Assembly (NCBI GenBank): GCA_000750105.3
Contig: JPHH03000003.1
Location: 1,116,001-1,180,000 of the forward strand
Origin: Tolypocladium sp. Sup5 PDA-1
Lineage: Eukaryota; Ascomycota; Sordariomycetes; Hypocreales; Ophiocordycipitaceae
DNA: 64,000 bases
Direction: 5' to 3'
Part shown: piece by piece, positions 55,386 through 64,000 of the stretch
How positions within the stretch are numbered: the first letter of the stretch is position 1
How the letters are laid out: each line of letters starts with the position of its first letter
Translations under genes and position numbers: made by a program
Notes under the pieces: model-generated
The model's database searches: none
Told to the model about the DNA's origin: nothing
Seen by the model: only the letters and a program-made list of their open reading frames with translations

Positions 55386-55885
55386 CTTGGCGGCTGGGGG
55401 AGGCTGTCTTGTGTGATGAAGAGCTGAGTCGAGCCGCTGTGCGGTGCGCGGGATGCTCCTTGTTTGATGGTTGAGTGGGATTGAAGGAGAGAGCGGCGGC
55501 GGCGGTTGTGGTGGTTGTGACGGATTTGATGTGGTTGATGATGAAGCTGGGAGCTGCCTTCGCCGCAGGCTGCGAACAGCCTCGCGTCAGTGCTGTTCGG
55601 CTGAGCTGCGGGCCGTTGGCTGCTGGAGGGTACGTACCTGGAGCTCCACCAGGGGCGCCGACCCCGGACGGCAGTTACTCCATAACATAGCCGACTGTCG
55701 CCGGACCGAACCGGAGCCCACCTGGCGTCGTCTGACAGCTCTCGTGTCGGAGCGAGCTGTTGACTCACTCACTCACTCACTCATTCACTTAACGCTCTTC
55801 TGTCTCTTATTCCCCAACCCGAACCCTCTTCTGCCTGGGCATGTAGTACACCTGAGTGACAACACGGTCGACTCCAATTGGCACC
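55386..55885. promoter_or_regulatory. Divergent promoter region, UMP1 / ABC protein
   Basis: A 500-bp interval between divergent starts, with a (ACTC)n repeat at 55763-55788 in the ABC gene leader. Confidence 0.5.
55763..55788. repeat. (ACTC)n tetranucleotide repeat
   Basis: Five ACTC units, then one ATTC variant, about 100 bp before the ABC gene start. Confidence 0.85.
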
Positions 55886-57826
55886 ATGCGGCCCCCCGTC
55901 ATCCGCATCGCTGGCGGCACCTTCTACCGCCACCACCCCAACTCCCAGGCCTCGCACCCGAACCCGCCGCTCTTCAGCAAGCTCTCCTTCGAGCTGCCCT
56001 CGTCGTCGTCGCCCCGGCCGCAGCACTGGTGCGTCGTCGGGCCGTCGCTCTCCGGCAAGACGACCTTCCTGCAGGTCCTGCGCGGGCGGCTACTCAGCGA
56101 CCCGCCCACCGCGCGGTCGTTCCCGTACCTGTCCGAGGACGATGTCCCCCCGCGGCTGAGGAGCCCGCAGAAGGCGGTGCGGTACGTGGGCTTTGACGCC
56201 GAGCAGAGTGCCGGGGGGCTCGGCGGCGGCAGTGTTACGGCGTCGGCGTACCTGTCGGCGCGGTATGAGTCGCGGAGGGAGATTACGGATTTCTCGCTCC
56301 GGGATTTTTTGCTCGGGAACACGGAGCTGAACCCGCTCAAGACGCCGCTGGGCGACGAGGAGGGCACGGTGTCGACGCAGCTTCTGGAACGTGTTGTCCG
56401 GGACTTGAAGCTGAGCCACCTGCTCGACCTGCCGGTCACCTTCCTCAGCAACGGCCAGGGACGGCGGGCGAGGATAGCGCGTGCCCTGTTGACGAGGCCG
56501 GAGGTCCTGCTGCTGGACGAGCCGTTCATGGGCCTCGATCCTCCTACGGTTTCTGGCCTGAGCCCGCTGCTCCAGTCGCTGGCCGAGAAGGCGAGTCCGC
56601 GGCTGGTGCTGAGTGCCCGGCCGCAGGATCCGCTGCCGGAGTGGATCACGCACCTCGTGTACTTGAGGACCGACTGCCAGGTTGGGTCGATGGGCCCCAA
56701 GGAGGTCGTCCTCGACGGCTTGAAGAAGTATGTCCAGGGAGTCGGGAAGGGCGGCCTTGCGGAGGACGAGAAGCTCCCCGTTCACTTGCTGCAGGACGTT
56801 GGCCGAGTGCTGGGGTCAAGAGCATCTTCCACAGACAAGCCGACTACTTCACAAGCGACTGCGCAGGATTTGAGCTCTACCGATACCAGCGCCGAGCCTC
56901 TGGTTGAGATGGATGGCTGCCAGGTCCACTACGGCGACAAGGTTGTGCTCGGCAACTGGTCACAGCAAACACCGAAGGGCAAGAAAGGCGGCTTGATCTG
57001 GACGGTCCGGAGAGGAGAGCGCTGGGGCGTCTTTGGTCCCAATGGCTCTGGCAAGACTACAATCGTGTCGCTGCTGGGTTCTGACCACCCGCAGACATAC
57101 TCTATGCCCATCAAGCTGTTCGGCCGCAGCCGCCTCCACGAGCCAGGTTCGGGCACGCGACCGCTCACCTTTTGGGATATCCAGTCACGCATCGGGCACT
57201 CCAGCCCAGAGGTCCACCAACACATGCCACGGAATCACACCATCAGGCAGGTCGTCGAGAACGCCTGGGCAGACACCTTCCGCACGATTCCCAAGCTAGA
57301 CAGCGCGGCGAAGCAAAAGGTCGACGCGGCGCTGCGGTGGTTTGCGCCCGAACTGCGGCCCAACGCGGCGGCACCCGCCCCGGCAAACGGCGACGGCGGG
57401 CTCGCCTGGGCGGACGACTACATGTTCGGCGAGGTATCCTTCAGCGCCCAGCGCGTCGCGCTCTTCATACGTTGCATGATCAAGAGCCCCGACGTGGTCG
57501 TCCTCGACGAGGCCTTTAGCGGCATGGACGACGCCGTGCGCGACAAGTGCATGCTCTTCCTGACCGACGGCGAGGGCAAGACGCACGACCGCGCCGGGCG
57601 CGTCGTCGGCAGCGGCAAAGCGGCCACTGACATTGCAGTAAAGGGGCTGACGGACCGGCAGGCGCTCATCTGCATCGCGCACGTCAAGGAGGAGGTGCCG
57701 GGCTGCGTGCGGGAGTGGATCTGCCTGCCCGAGGCGAACACGGGCGTGCCGGCGCGGTTTGGGCGGCTGGAGGGGCCGCTGGGGGAGGATGAGGGGCGGT
57801 GGGCTGGGGTTTGGGGGTTTACATGA
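55886..57826 (+). CDS. Soluble twin-ATPase ABC protein, ModF/YDR061W-like
   Basis: Two fused ABC ATPase domains without any membrane span; single exon, 646 aa. Domain 1: Walker A GPSLSGKTT (52-60), signature FLSNGQGRRARIARALL, Walker B VLLLDEPFMGLDP. Domain 2: Walker A GPNGSGKTT, preceded by RGERWGVF, Walker B VVVLDEAFSGMDD, but its signature is degraded to VSFSAQRVALFIRCM. The layout matches yeast YDR061W and bacterial ModF-like proteins, whose role is not established. The start codon is chosen at MRPPVIRIAGGTF; an upstream in-frame codon at 55856 is not needed. The asymmetric second signature suggests that only one composite ATP site is fully active (inference). Confidence 0.88.
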   Translation: MRPPVIRIAGGTFYRHHPNSQASHPNPPLFSKLSFELPSSSSPRPQHWCVVGPSLSGKTTFLQVLRGRLLSDPPTARSFPYLSEDDVPPRLRSPQKAVRYVGFDAEQSAGGLGGGSVTASAYLSARYESRREITDFSLRDFLLGNTELNPLKTPLGDEEGTVSTQLLERVVRDLKLSHLLDLPVTFLSNGQGRRARIARALLTRPEVLLLDEPFMGLDPPTVSGLSPLLQSLAEKASPRLVLSARPQDPLPEWITHLVYLRTDCQVGSMGPKEVVLDGLKKYVQGVGKGGLAEDEKLPVHLLQDVGRVLGSRASSTDKPTTSQATAQDLSSTDTSAEPLVEMDGCQVHYGDKVVLGNWSQQTPKGKKGGLIWTVRRGERWGVFGPNGSGKTTIVSLLGSDHPQTYSMPIKLFGRSRLHEPGSGTRPLTFWDIQSRIGHSSPEVHQHMPRNHTIRQVVENAWADTFRTIPKLDSAAKQKVDAALRWFAPELRPNAAAPAPANGDGGLAWADDYMFGEVSFSAQRVALFIRCMIKSPDVVVLDEAFSGMDDAVRDKCMLFLTDGEGKTHDRAGRVVGSGKAATDIAVKGLTDRQALICIAHVKEEVPGCVREWICLPEANTGVPARFGRLEGPLGEDEGRWAGVWGFT

Positions 57827-58188
57827 TGGGTTTGTAGGGGGGAGTAGATCTAGAAGTTTGTAGATGTGGTTTATAGCCACGGCCATGGCTGGTTCACCAA
57901 TGCTCGCTCTGACGGCATGGATATGAATGAGAGTCAACCAGCCCCGGAAGAGAACCATAGCCTCAATATGTTGTTAAACGAGACTAATTATACAGAAGCA
58001 ACCAAGCAATGCTTCATGTCCAGCCAAATTCCAAGACGTCGGTTGGTATGCCAAAGTTGGTGATTGACGGCGCGTGGTTTAAGCTGCCAAGTACAGTGCG
58101 CCATCACGTCACCGCAGCACGCGACAACCTCATCTCGAGTTCTCAACCATCCCACCACCCGACATCCACACAACCGTCATCACCCACA
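57827..58188. other. Intergenic, tandem genes
   Basis: A 362-bp spacer: ABC gene 3' flank and the DUF202 gene promoter. Nothing recognised. Confidence 0.55.
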
Positions 58189-58944
58189 ATGCCGCCAGCC
58201 TCAACCCCCGCCGTCGACGACGAAGCCATCACCGTAAAATGCTGCGCGCCCATCTCCGCCCTCGCGCAGCCCGTCGAGGTCGGCGAGATAGGGTACCCTC
58301 TCCCCCTTGCCCCCCCACAGACAGACAAGGAACGCTCACGGTTGCACACAGCTCCGGCCGCGCCGGCTCATCGGCCTTCTTCGCCTGGCCGCTGCTCGGC
58401 CCGCTGCTCTTCGAGAACGAAACGAGCGATGCGCGAGACCACTGCGCCAACGAGCGAAGTGCGTCCCCTCTCTCCGTCACGTCAAGGGAAACGCATGGGC
58501 TAACGCGGGCAGCCTTCCTCTCGTACCTCCGGCTCGCCGTGTACATGGCCATCCTGTCCGTCGCCATCACCCTCTCCTTCCACCTCAAGCACCAGCCCAC
58601 CGACCTCGAGCGGCGCATGGCCAAGCCCCTCGGCGTCGTCTTCTGGGTGCTCTCCGTGGTGACGCTCTTCATGGGCGTGGGCAACTATATAAGTGAGCCT
58701 CGCACCCTTGTCAGATGAGCTGCGCTAAAGCCAGCGACAGAAACCGTAAACAAGTACAGCAAAAAGGTGGCTATTGTGCAGACCGGGTGGAGGACGCAGC
58801 TGGTGCGTCTACCCTCGTTGTTGCTGCTGTTGCGTTTTGCAAGTCTGACCGTAGTCGCAGGTCTTGGTGATAATCGCCGTAAGCATCATTGGCACATGCG
58901 TCGTGCTCCTCGTTGTCACACAACTTCAGCCCATCGACGACTAA
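58189..58944 (+). CDS. DUF202 (Vtc1-like) three-span membrane protein
   Basis: Five exons: 58189-58292, 58352-58458, 58513-58692, 58741-58802, 58861-58944; 178 aa. The joined product has a polar N-terminus, then LFENETSDARDHCANERTFLSYLRLAVYMAILSVAITLSF (conserved DxRxxxANERTFLxxLR of DUF202 and first span), HLKHQP...RRMAKPLGVVFWVLSVVTLFMGVGNYI, KTVNKYSKKVAIVQTGWRTQ, and a last span LVLVIIAVSIIGTCVVLLVVTQL. It shares the fold of Vtc1, the small subunit of the vacuolar polyphosphate complex, but the sequence is closer to the stand-alone DUF202 proteins of filamentous fungi, function unknown. Four introns split the coding region, so no long frame reveals it. Confidence 0.85.
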
Positions 58945-59120
58945 TTCTCATGATTTTACATTAATTAACTGCCTCTCTGGATCAATCCAGCCTCTCCATC
59001 AAGTAGCTATGCCTGGCAATGTGCTACCCATGATTCTCATAACCAGGCCCTCTCACCCCCCACCCCAAACAAGCCAGGATTTCCATACGCCGTTGCACCA
59101 CCGTGACCAACTCCGCTAGA

Positions 59121-61429
59121 CTATGCTTTGCCCTTGGTATTACAAAACAGGTCCCCGGCATTCATATGGGCCAAGGGCTGCTTCTTCAGTTCCTCCTCGC
59201 TGCACTGCCCGACCTCGCGACGAAAGTCGATTGCGTACTGCGCCGCGTCCTTTCTAAAGCTGTCCAGGCTCTTTTGCTTCCCATCCCACGACAAAAGCGG
59301 TAGATCATTTGGCAGCTGATGGTCGCCATTGTGCGGCAGCGTCTCCAACATGCCAACCTGCGATGCTGCGTCGAACACCTCGCTCGCCTGGTCGACCAAT
59401 ACTTCTTGTTCCCTCTCCTTCGAGGTGACTTGCTCTTGATATTCTTCTGGCTTGTCGGGCAGGTCTGTGTGGACGCCGATGATGGCACCAGCAGTTTGCT
59501 TGCTGGGGTAGAGCGTAAAGTATCCCCGCAGACGTGATAGCTGCAATGCGTATTCCATCCAGGCCGGGTATTTCTTGCCCACCTCCTTCTGGGCCAGGAG
59601 CGCCGGCGGGGCCGGCAATGTGTGCTGCTTCTCGAGCACCTGCGATACGTAGCTGTGTAGTTCGACCCATCTCTCGCCCATGAAGAGGACTGCATCGCTC
59701 GTCGGTGCTTGCCAAAGGAAAGCTGTTCCCTCGGGTCCGGCCTTGTCAGCGCGCAACGGCTTGGGAGGAATAAACGGTTGGGTGCCATCCAGCGAAGAGC
59801 TTGGAATCGACAGGCTCATCCCCATCATCTTCGAATCGAAGCCCTCCCTAGTCGCCGCTCTGGAATGCCGCTGGAACAAGAGGGCATACTTGACATCTGA
59901 GCCAGGTTAGAGCCGCGAATACTAAACCTACTCAAGCCGCCATGTGTAAACTTACAGTGAAAAAACTGAGGAGTAATCTCCGTATGGGCAGATAGCACCA
60001 GAACGTGAGAGTGAAAAGGGTCTGCCGGCCAAAACGACTCCAAGAACCGAACTGAGCTCTCCTCTTCGGTCAGCCTCTGTCGCGGGATGCGGCGACGTAA
60101 AGAGAGCATTTGCGGCATCGGCTTATCGTCCGGAGACGATGGTGGCCATTGGTACCCTGCCAAAAATCGTTCCAGAGGGGCTTCGATACGGTTGGGCAGC
60201 TCCACGGTGAGATGGGGAACTGGGTGCCCGCTGAGATCTGCGCGTGCTATGGATCGAAGCAGTCTCTTCAGGTTCCCCGTCCCGGTCGGGGGAGCGTGAA
60301 TGAGAATATCAAAGCGGACCTTGTTCCAAGCTGCGACAACATTAGCGGCTTGAACCTGTGTGTGTGTCTAGCGAACATACCCGCGAGGGCTGACGAGTCC
60401 AGCTTCGTCATCCAGGACAGACGCGATCCTGGCTTCGCTGGGAGCTCTATAAGAGCTGCCTTGGTCGCCTTGACTTGGTCGCGCATGCCGCGGAGGAAGT
60501 ACTTTTCTTCAGCACCCGTGGAGTCGACAAGGATCGCCTGAGGGTGCATGTATGTGTTGATGTGGTCTGTCATGCTTAGGTTAGTCGCGTCTCCTTTTCA
60601 ACCGCTTTACTCGGGGCGTATAAGCATACATAAGGCACGTGCGACTGCCAACGTCATGCGCGTCTCGGTCGACGTGGCATAGTGATCAGGTCGCGCATCT
60701 GGAAAACCGTTAGCAACTCGCGCTTATACGCCCCAGTTTGCAACAAAGTCCCATACCGTGCAACAGCAACGGACACGTCTTGTCAATGCCGTTGATCTTG
60801 AGCAACTCTTTCAGCGACAAGTCACTCCTCCCCATGAATGCGAAATGGACATAGCTTTCGCGCTCAAAAGCCATCTCGCAAGCCATGGGGAGCAAGGTCG
60901 CGGCGCTCTGGACAGTCGCCGCCGCAAACAAGACGTTCCGGTTCTTGGGCGAGCTCCCGCCGGTCGCTGATATAGACCGGAGGGAAACCGCCAGCTCCAG
61001 ATACTTGACCGGCCCATCGTAGTCTCTGCCCTGATCGACACTTTTATCCGCGCCGGTGGACGTCTTTGGCTTGGACTTTGGCTTGGGCTTCGGCGGTTGT
61101 TGTACCTCTGGCTCCAACGGAGGCGGGCGTTGTCCTTTGGGAGGCTCGTATCGCCCTGGCATATCGGGGACGTAGCGGTCGTTTCCAAGGCGCTCGATAG
61201 AGGAATGGCCGGAGCCGACGATGCGGAAGAGGATGAAGACGATCAGGCCTGCAACGACGGCGTATGCGACGAGGCGCATAACCCAGCTGCGACGGGGGGC
61301 GCGGGCGGCCTGCCATTGACCACCGGCGTGTTTCAAGCGCCTGTGCAGGTTGAGGTCGTCGTCCTTCTTCGCCATCTCCTCGTCGTCGCGCCAAAGCTGC
61401 GACAAGTGCCAACCTCTGGTGCTCGACAT
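59121..61429 (-). CDS. Type II membrane protein, glycosyltransferase-2-like
   Basis: Five exons: 61429-60757, 60698-60630, 60566-60381, 60330-59956, 59896-59121; 692 aa. After a charged cytosolic N-terminus (MSSTRGWHLSQLWRDDEEMAKKDDD) comes one membrane span at about 50-71 (VMRLVAYAVVAGLIVFILFRIV), then a proline/lysine-rich stem and a lumenal domain, the usual layout of a Golgi glycosyltransferase. Within it, VRFDILIHAPPTGTGNLKRLLRSIARADLSGHPVPHLTVELP resembles the opening of GT2-fold nucleotide-sugar domains, and HSHVLVLSAHTEITPQFFHYVKYAL stands where an acceptor region lies. I do not see a classic DxD. Fungal relatives are annotated 'glycosyltransferase 2'; substrate unknown. Exon 2 is only 69 nt. 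Convergent with the DUF202 gene, stops 176 bp apart. Confidence 0.85.
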
Positions 61430-62137
61430 GGTGCGTCGCGCTCGGGGCGTGTTGAGCAAGGAGAGAGAGAGATGGGAAAGAGCTCGGCGTCGGAGCCGTC
61501 ACATTTCGCCGCGCATGTGATCTCGAGACTGTAAAGCGCCACGGCTGCGCTTGCAATCAGCAGGGAGCAAGGGGGAGGCGATGGGGGAGAAGGAGGAAAA
61601 GAAACAAAGAAAGAAACACGATGGCGTCGCGAGGGATGGAGTCGCCAGCTGGCGTCATAGGGCAAGAGCTGTCCAGAGTCTAGTCCGTAGAGCTGCCCCA
61701 GCAAGCCCAGCTAGTGGGTGGCAGCCCGTGCCTGCCTCCCCGAGTTTAGAGGGCCGTCTGAGACAGGGGCAGCGAACGCACCCACCGCGGGGGCAATCTT
61801 GCAGCCTCCAGGGCCTTCTAGCGACCGCAGCGCCTAGCGGTGGCCCACTGAGACCGGCTACAGGGGTCCCCCAGGCCGTCCAGTGCTCTGGGCAGCTCCC
61901 AGCTCCAGCCAGCACGAAGCATCCATCCACGTCTGGATGCGCCTCTGCCCAAAAGGTGGGGCACGAGATCAATGGGCATCAAAATTTTGATTTTCTTCAG
62001 ACCAACATCCACGACACCGCAGACTTACACGACACCAGATTGCCCGCTCCAGCTTCCAAATCACTGTCTTGGATACTCACGACGGCAGACGCTGAACGAG
62101 GGGGCCCAGCAAGGAGGAAACGGAATCAACGGCAGCC
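61430..62137. promoter_or_regulatory. Divergent promoter region, glycosyltransferase-like / SYO1
   Basis: A 708-bp interval. It contains the 12-bp palindrome TCAAAATTTTGA at 61979-61990, 148 bp before the SYO1 ATG, and GCACCC at 61777-61782. The long plus-strand frame 61551-62399 is a chance frame passing into SYO1. Confidence 0.5.
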
Positions 62138-64000
62138 ATGGGCAAGTCCAGGCGCAACAGAGGCGGCGTCGCTCACCGGAGAGATCCCATCGCAAAGCAC
62201 GTCAAGCCTCCCTCGGACCCCGAGCTCGCTGCCCTGCGCGAGAGCAAGATCCTGCCCGTCATCAGCGACCTCAAGAACGCCGACCCCAAGTCGCGCTCTG
62301 CCGCCGCCACTGCCATCGCCAACCTCATCCAGGACACCAAGTGTCGCAAGCTGCTGCTGCGCGAGCAGGTCGTCCACACCGTCCTCACCCAGACCCTGAC
62401 CGATGCCGCCCTCGAGAGCCGCGCCGCGGGGTGGGGCATCCTGCAGGTCCTGGCGCAGGAGGAAGAGGCTGACTTCTGTGTCCACCTCTTCCGGCAGGAT
62501 ATCCTGACTGCCATTGAGTATGCCACCAAGGCCGTGAGTCCCGTTTACATCTCTCTCCTTGTCGCGGCCTCTCCGTAACTCACACCCGACCACAGGTCTC
62601 TGACAAGCTCCAATCAAAGGAGCCTGCATTCTCCAAGTTGCCCAAAGCGGAGCAAAGCTTCACAACGAGCATCGCCGCCTCCCTCGTATCTCTCTTGACT
62701 GCCCTCGCGGAGTCAGGTGACGAACTGCTGGAGGCCATCTCGGCCAACGCCACCGTCTCACACCTGCTCTTCACCCTCATCGCTCACACCAGCCAAGGCG
62801 AAGGCGATGGTGTGGCCGACCTCCGAAGCGACGCCCTGGCCTGTCTCATGATTCTTTGCGAAGACAACGTGCAACTTGCCAAGAAGGTTGTTGATAGCCA
62901 ATGCTTTCACACCGTGGTGGCCCTCAAGGACGACGCCGACAGTGACGGCATTCTCGCATGTGCCACCTTGCACAACGTCTTTGCCGCGCTAAATGGGTCA
63001 AAAGATGCACCGCATATCCCCAATGCCGACGATTCCATATTAATACCGACCCTCGCACGGGCCGTTGCAACCATCATACCAGGACAAGCCGCGGCCAACG
63101 GCAATGGCTGGTCCAGCCCCGTCGAGCAGCAGCAGCTCGCCCTGGAGACCCTGGCATCTATCGGAACAAGCCTCAACTCCGCCATGAGCGGCTCCGCGCC
63201 GCAAAAGGAAGAAGTGACGGAAACAAAGGACGACGAAGACATGGGCGAAGCTGACGAGCCTGTTGGCTCGGACGGTGAAGAGGAGGAGGAGGGTGAGGGC
63301 GAGGAGGATGATGAGATGGACGCAGACGCGATGGAAGCCGATATGGAGATGGTCACGGGCGCTGATGACGGCGATGACGACGACGAGAACATCAACGACC
63401 TGCCCGTTCTAAAGGCCCTCCTCCAAAAAGCCCTGCCCGAGGTCATCCGTGTCGCCTGCATCCAGCCCACCGACGACGACGGCATGAGACTACAAAGTCA
63501 CGCCCTGTCGGCACTCAACAACATCGCCTGGTCGGTGTCTCTGATTGATTTTTCAGATGATCAAAACGCCGGCATCCAAAAAGCGTGGACACCTGTCGGC
63601 CGGTCCCTGTGGGAGCAGGTCATCTCGCCTATTCTGTCGACCGATACAGCAGACGTCGGCCTCGCCACGCAGGTGACCAGCCTCGCATGGGCCGTTTCCC
63701 GAAGCCTGGGAGGCAAGACGCCCCTCAAGGCCGACGAGCACCGCAAGTTCATCACCCTCTACCAAGCAACCAAGGGGCTCGAGCCCCAGGACCCCGAAGA
63801 CCCCTTCCAGAGCCTCGGCGTCAAGTGCGTCGGCGTCCTCGGCCAGCTTGCCATCGATCCTGCCCCCGCGGACCTAAATCGCGAAATTGGCACCTTCTTG
63901 GTCACCGTTCTTGCCTCCCTGCCCGACACGCCTGCCGCCGACGCTGTGGAGGCGCTGAACCAGGTCTTCGACATCTACAGCGACGAGGGCTACGCCTACG
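62138..64000 (+). CDS. syo1: SYO1, symportin for ribosomal proteins L5 and L11 (5' part)
   Basis: Transport adapter that imports Rpl5 and Rpl11 together via Kap104 for 5S RNP assembly. Two exons in view: 62138-62533 and from 62596, open to the window end; 600 aa visible, reading frame uncut. The N-terminus GKSRRNRGGVAHRRDPIAKHVKPPSDPELAALRESKILPVISDL carries the basic PY-type import signal and opens the Arm/HEAT solenoid (SRSAAATAIANLIQDTKCRKLLLREQVV). A strongly acidic loop (about residues 343-400, DEDMGEADE...GEEEEEGEGEEDDEMD) matches the Syo1 loop near the Rpl11 site. Later HEAT repeats follow (HALSALNNIAWSVSL, SLGVKCVGVLGQLAI). Its intron is phase 0 and 62 nt. The C-terminus lies beyond 64000. 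Confidence 0.95.

Noticed and set aside
1..64000. Transposons, RIP-mutated DNA, CRISPR arrays, tRNA or rRNA genes
   Set aside because: I saw no transposase or reverse-transcriptase motifs, no long terminal or inverted repeats, no AT-rich mutated blocks, no spaced direct repeats and no convincing tRNA B-box with matching acceptor stem. An exhaustive tRNA scan was not possible by eye.

Overview
The window reads as nuclear DNA of a filamentous ascomycete, most likely a sordariomycete and plausibly one of the Hypocreales. It has GC-rich genes on both strands, short introns (mostly 50-210 nt) with GTANGT-type donors and CTAAC/CTGAC-type branch points, and products that match single-copy Pezizomycotina proteins: kinesin-1 of the NKIN/KinA type, a GPI-type SUN protein, a fungal syntaxin-18 and Syo1. 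I see 27 protein genes, 26 complete and one cut by the right edge, and no convincing tRNA, rRNA, transposon, CRISPR or secondary-metabolite cluster. Exon junctions given below were read by eye from splice signals, reading phase and protein continuity.

Layout, left to right. 0.7-9.9 kb: kinesin-1 heavy chain (-), RAD6-type E2 (-), mitochondrial acetyl-CoA acetyltransferase (+), a PCI protein of the Thp1/PCID2 type (+). 10.7-21.5 kb: GPI-type SUN cell-wall protein (-), mitochondrial EF-G2/Mef2 (-), a COPI-associated/Tvp15-like membrane protein (+), a small glycine/threonine-rich protein (-), DBP7 helicase (-). 23.9-30.7 kb: a large PPR protein (+), phosphomevalonate kinase ERG8 (+), and a previously easy-to-miss three-exon gene with an Asn run (-). 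32.4-38.7 kb: aldehyde dehydrogenase (-), ESF2 (+), NMD3 (+), a conserved protein of unknown role (-). 40.0-50.6 kb: aspartate aminotransferase (-), syntaxin-18/Ufe1 (-), DHA1-type MFS transporter (+), EMC4 (-), AP-1 beta adaptin (+). 53.4-64.0 kb: UBL3-like CaaX ubiquitin-fold protein (+), UMP1 (-), twin-ATPase soluble ABC protein (+), DUF202 membrane protein (+), a type II membrane glycosyltransferase-like protein (-), and the 5' part of SYO1 (+).

The content is core housekeeping rather than accessory. Themes are ribosome assembly (DBP7, ESF2, NMD3, SYO1, plus mitochondrial MEF2), membrane traffic and the ER (kinesin-1, Ufe1, AP-1 beta, EMC4, Tvp15-like), the ubiquitin/proteasome system (RAD6, UMP1, UBL3-like) and isoprenoid precursors (thiolase, ERG8). 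The most useful non-coding observations are a CTTATCG/TATCGATA element, with a nearby GCACCC, about 90-150 bp upstream of three separate ribosome-assembly genes; an ATG-only first coding exon in UMP1; an overlapping upstream ORF in front of the PPR gene; and a dense patch of different microsatellites at 30.0-31.1 kb, one of which codes an Asn tract.
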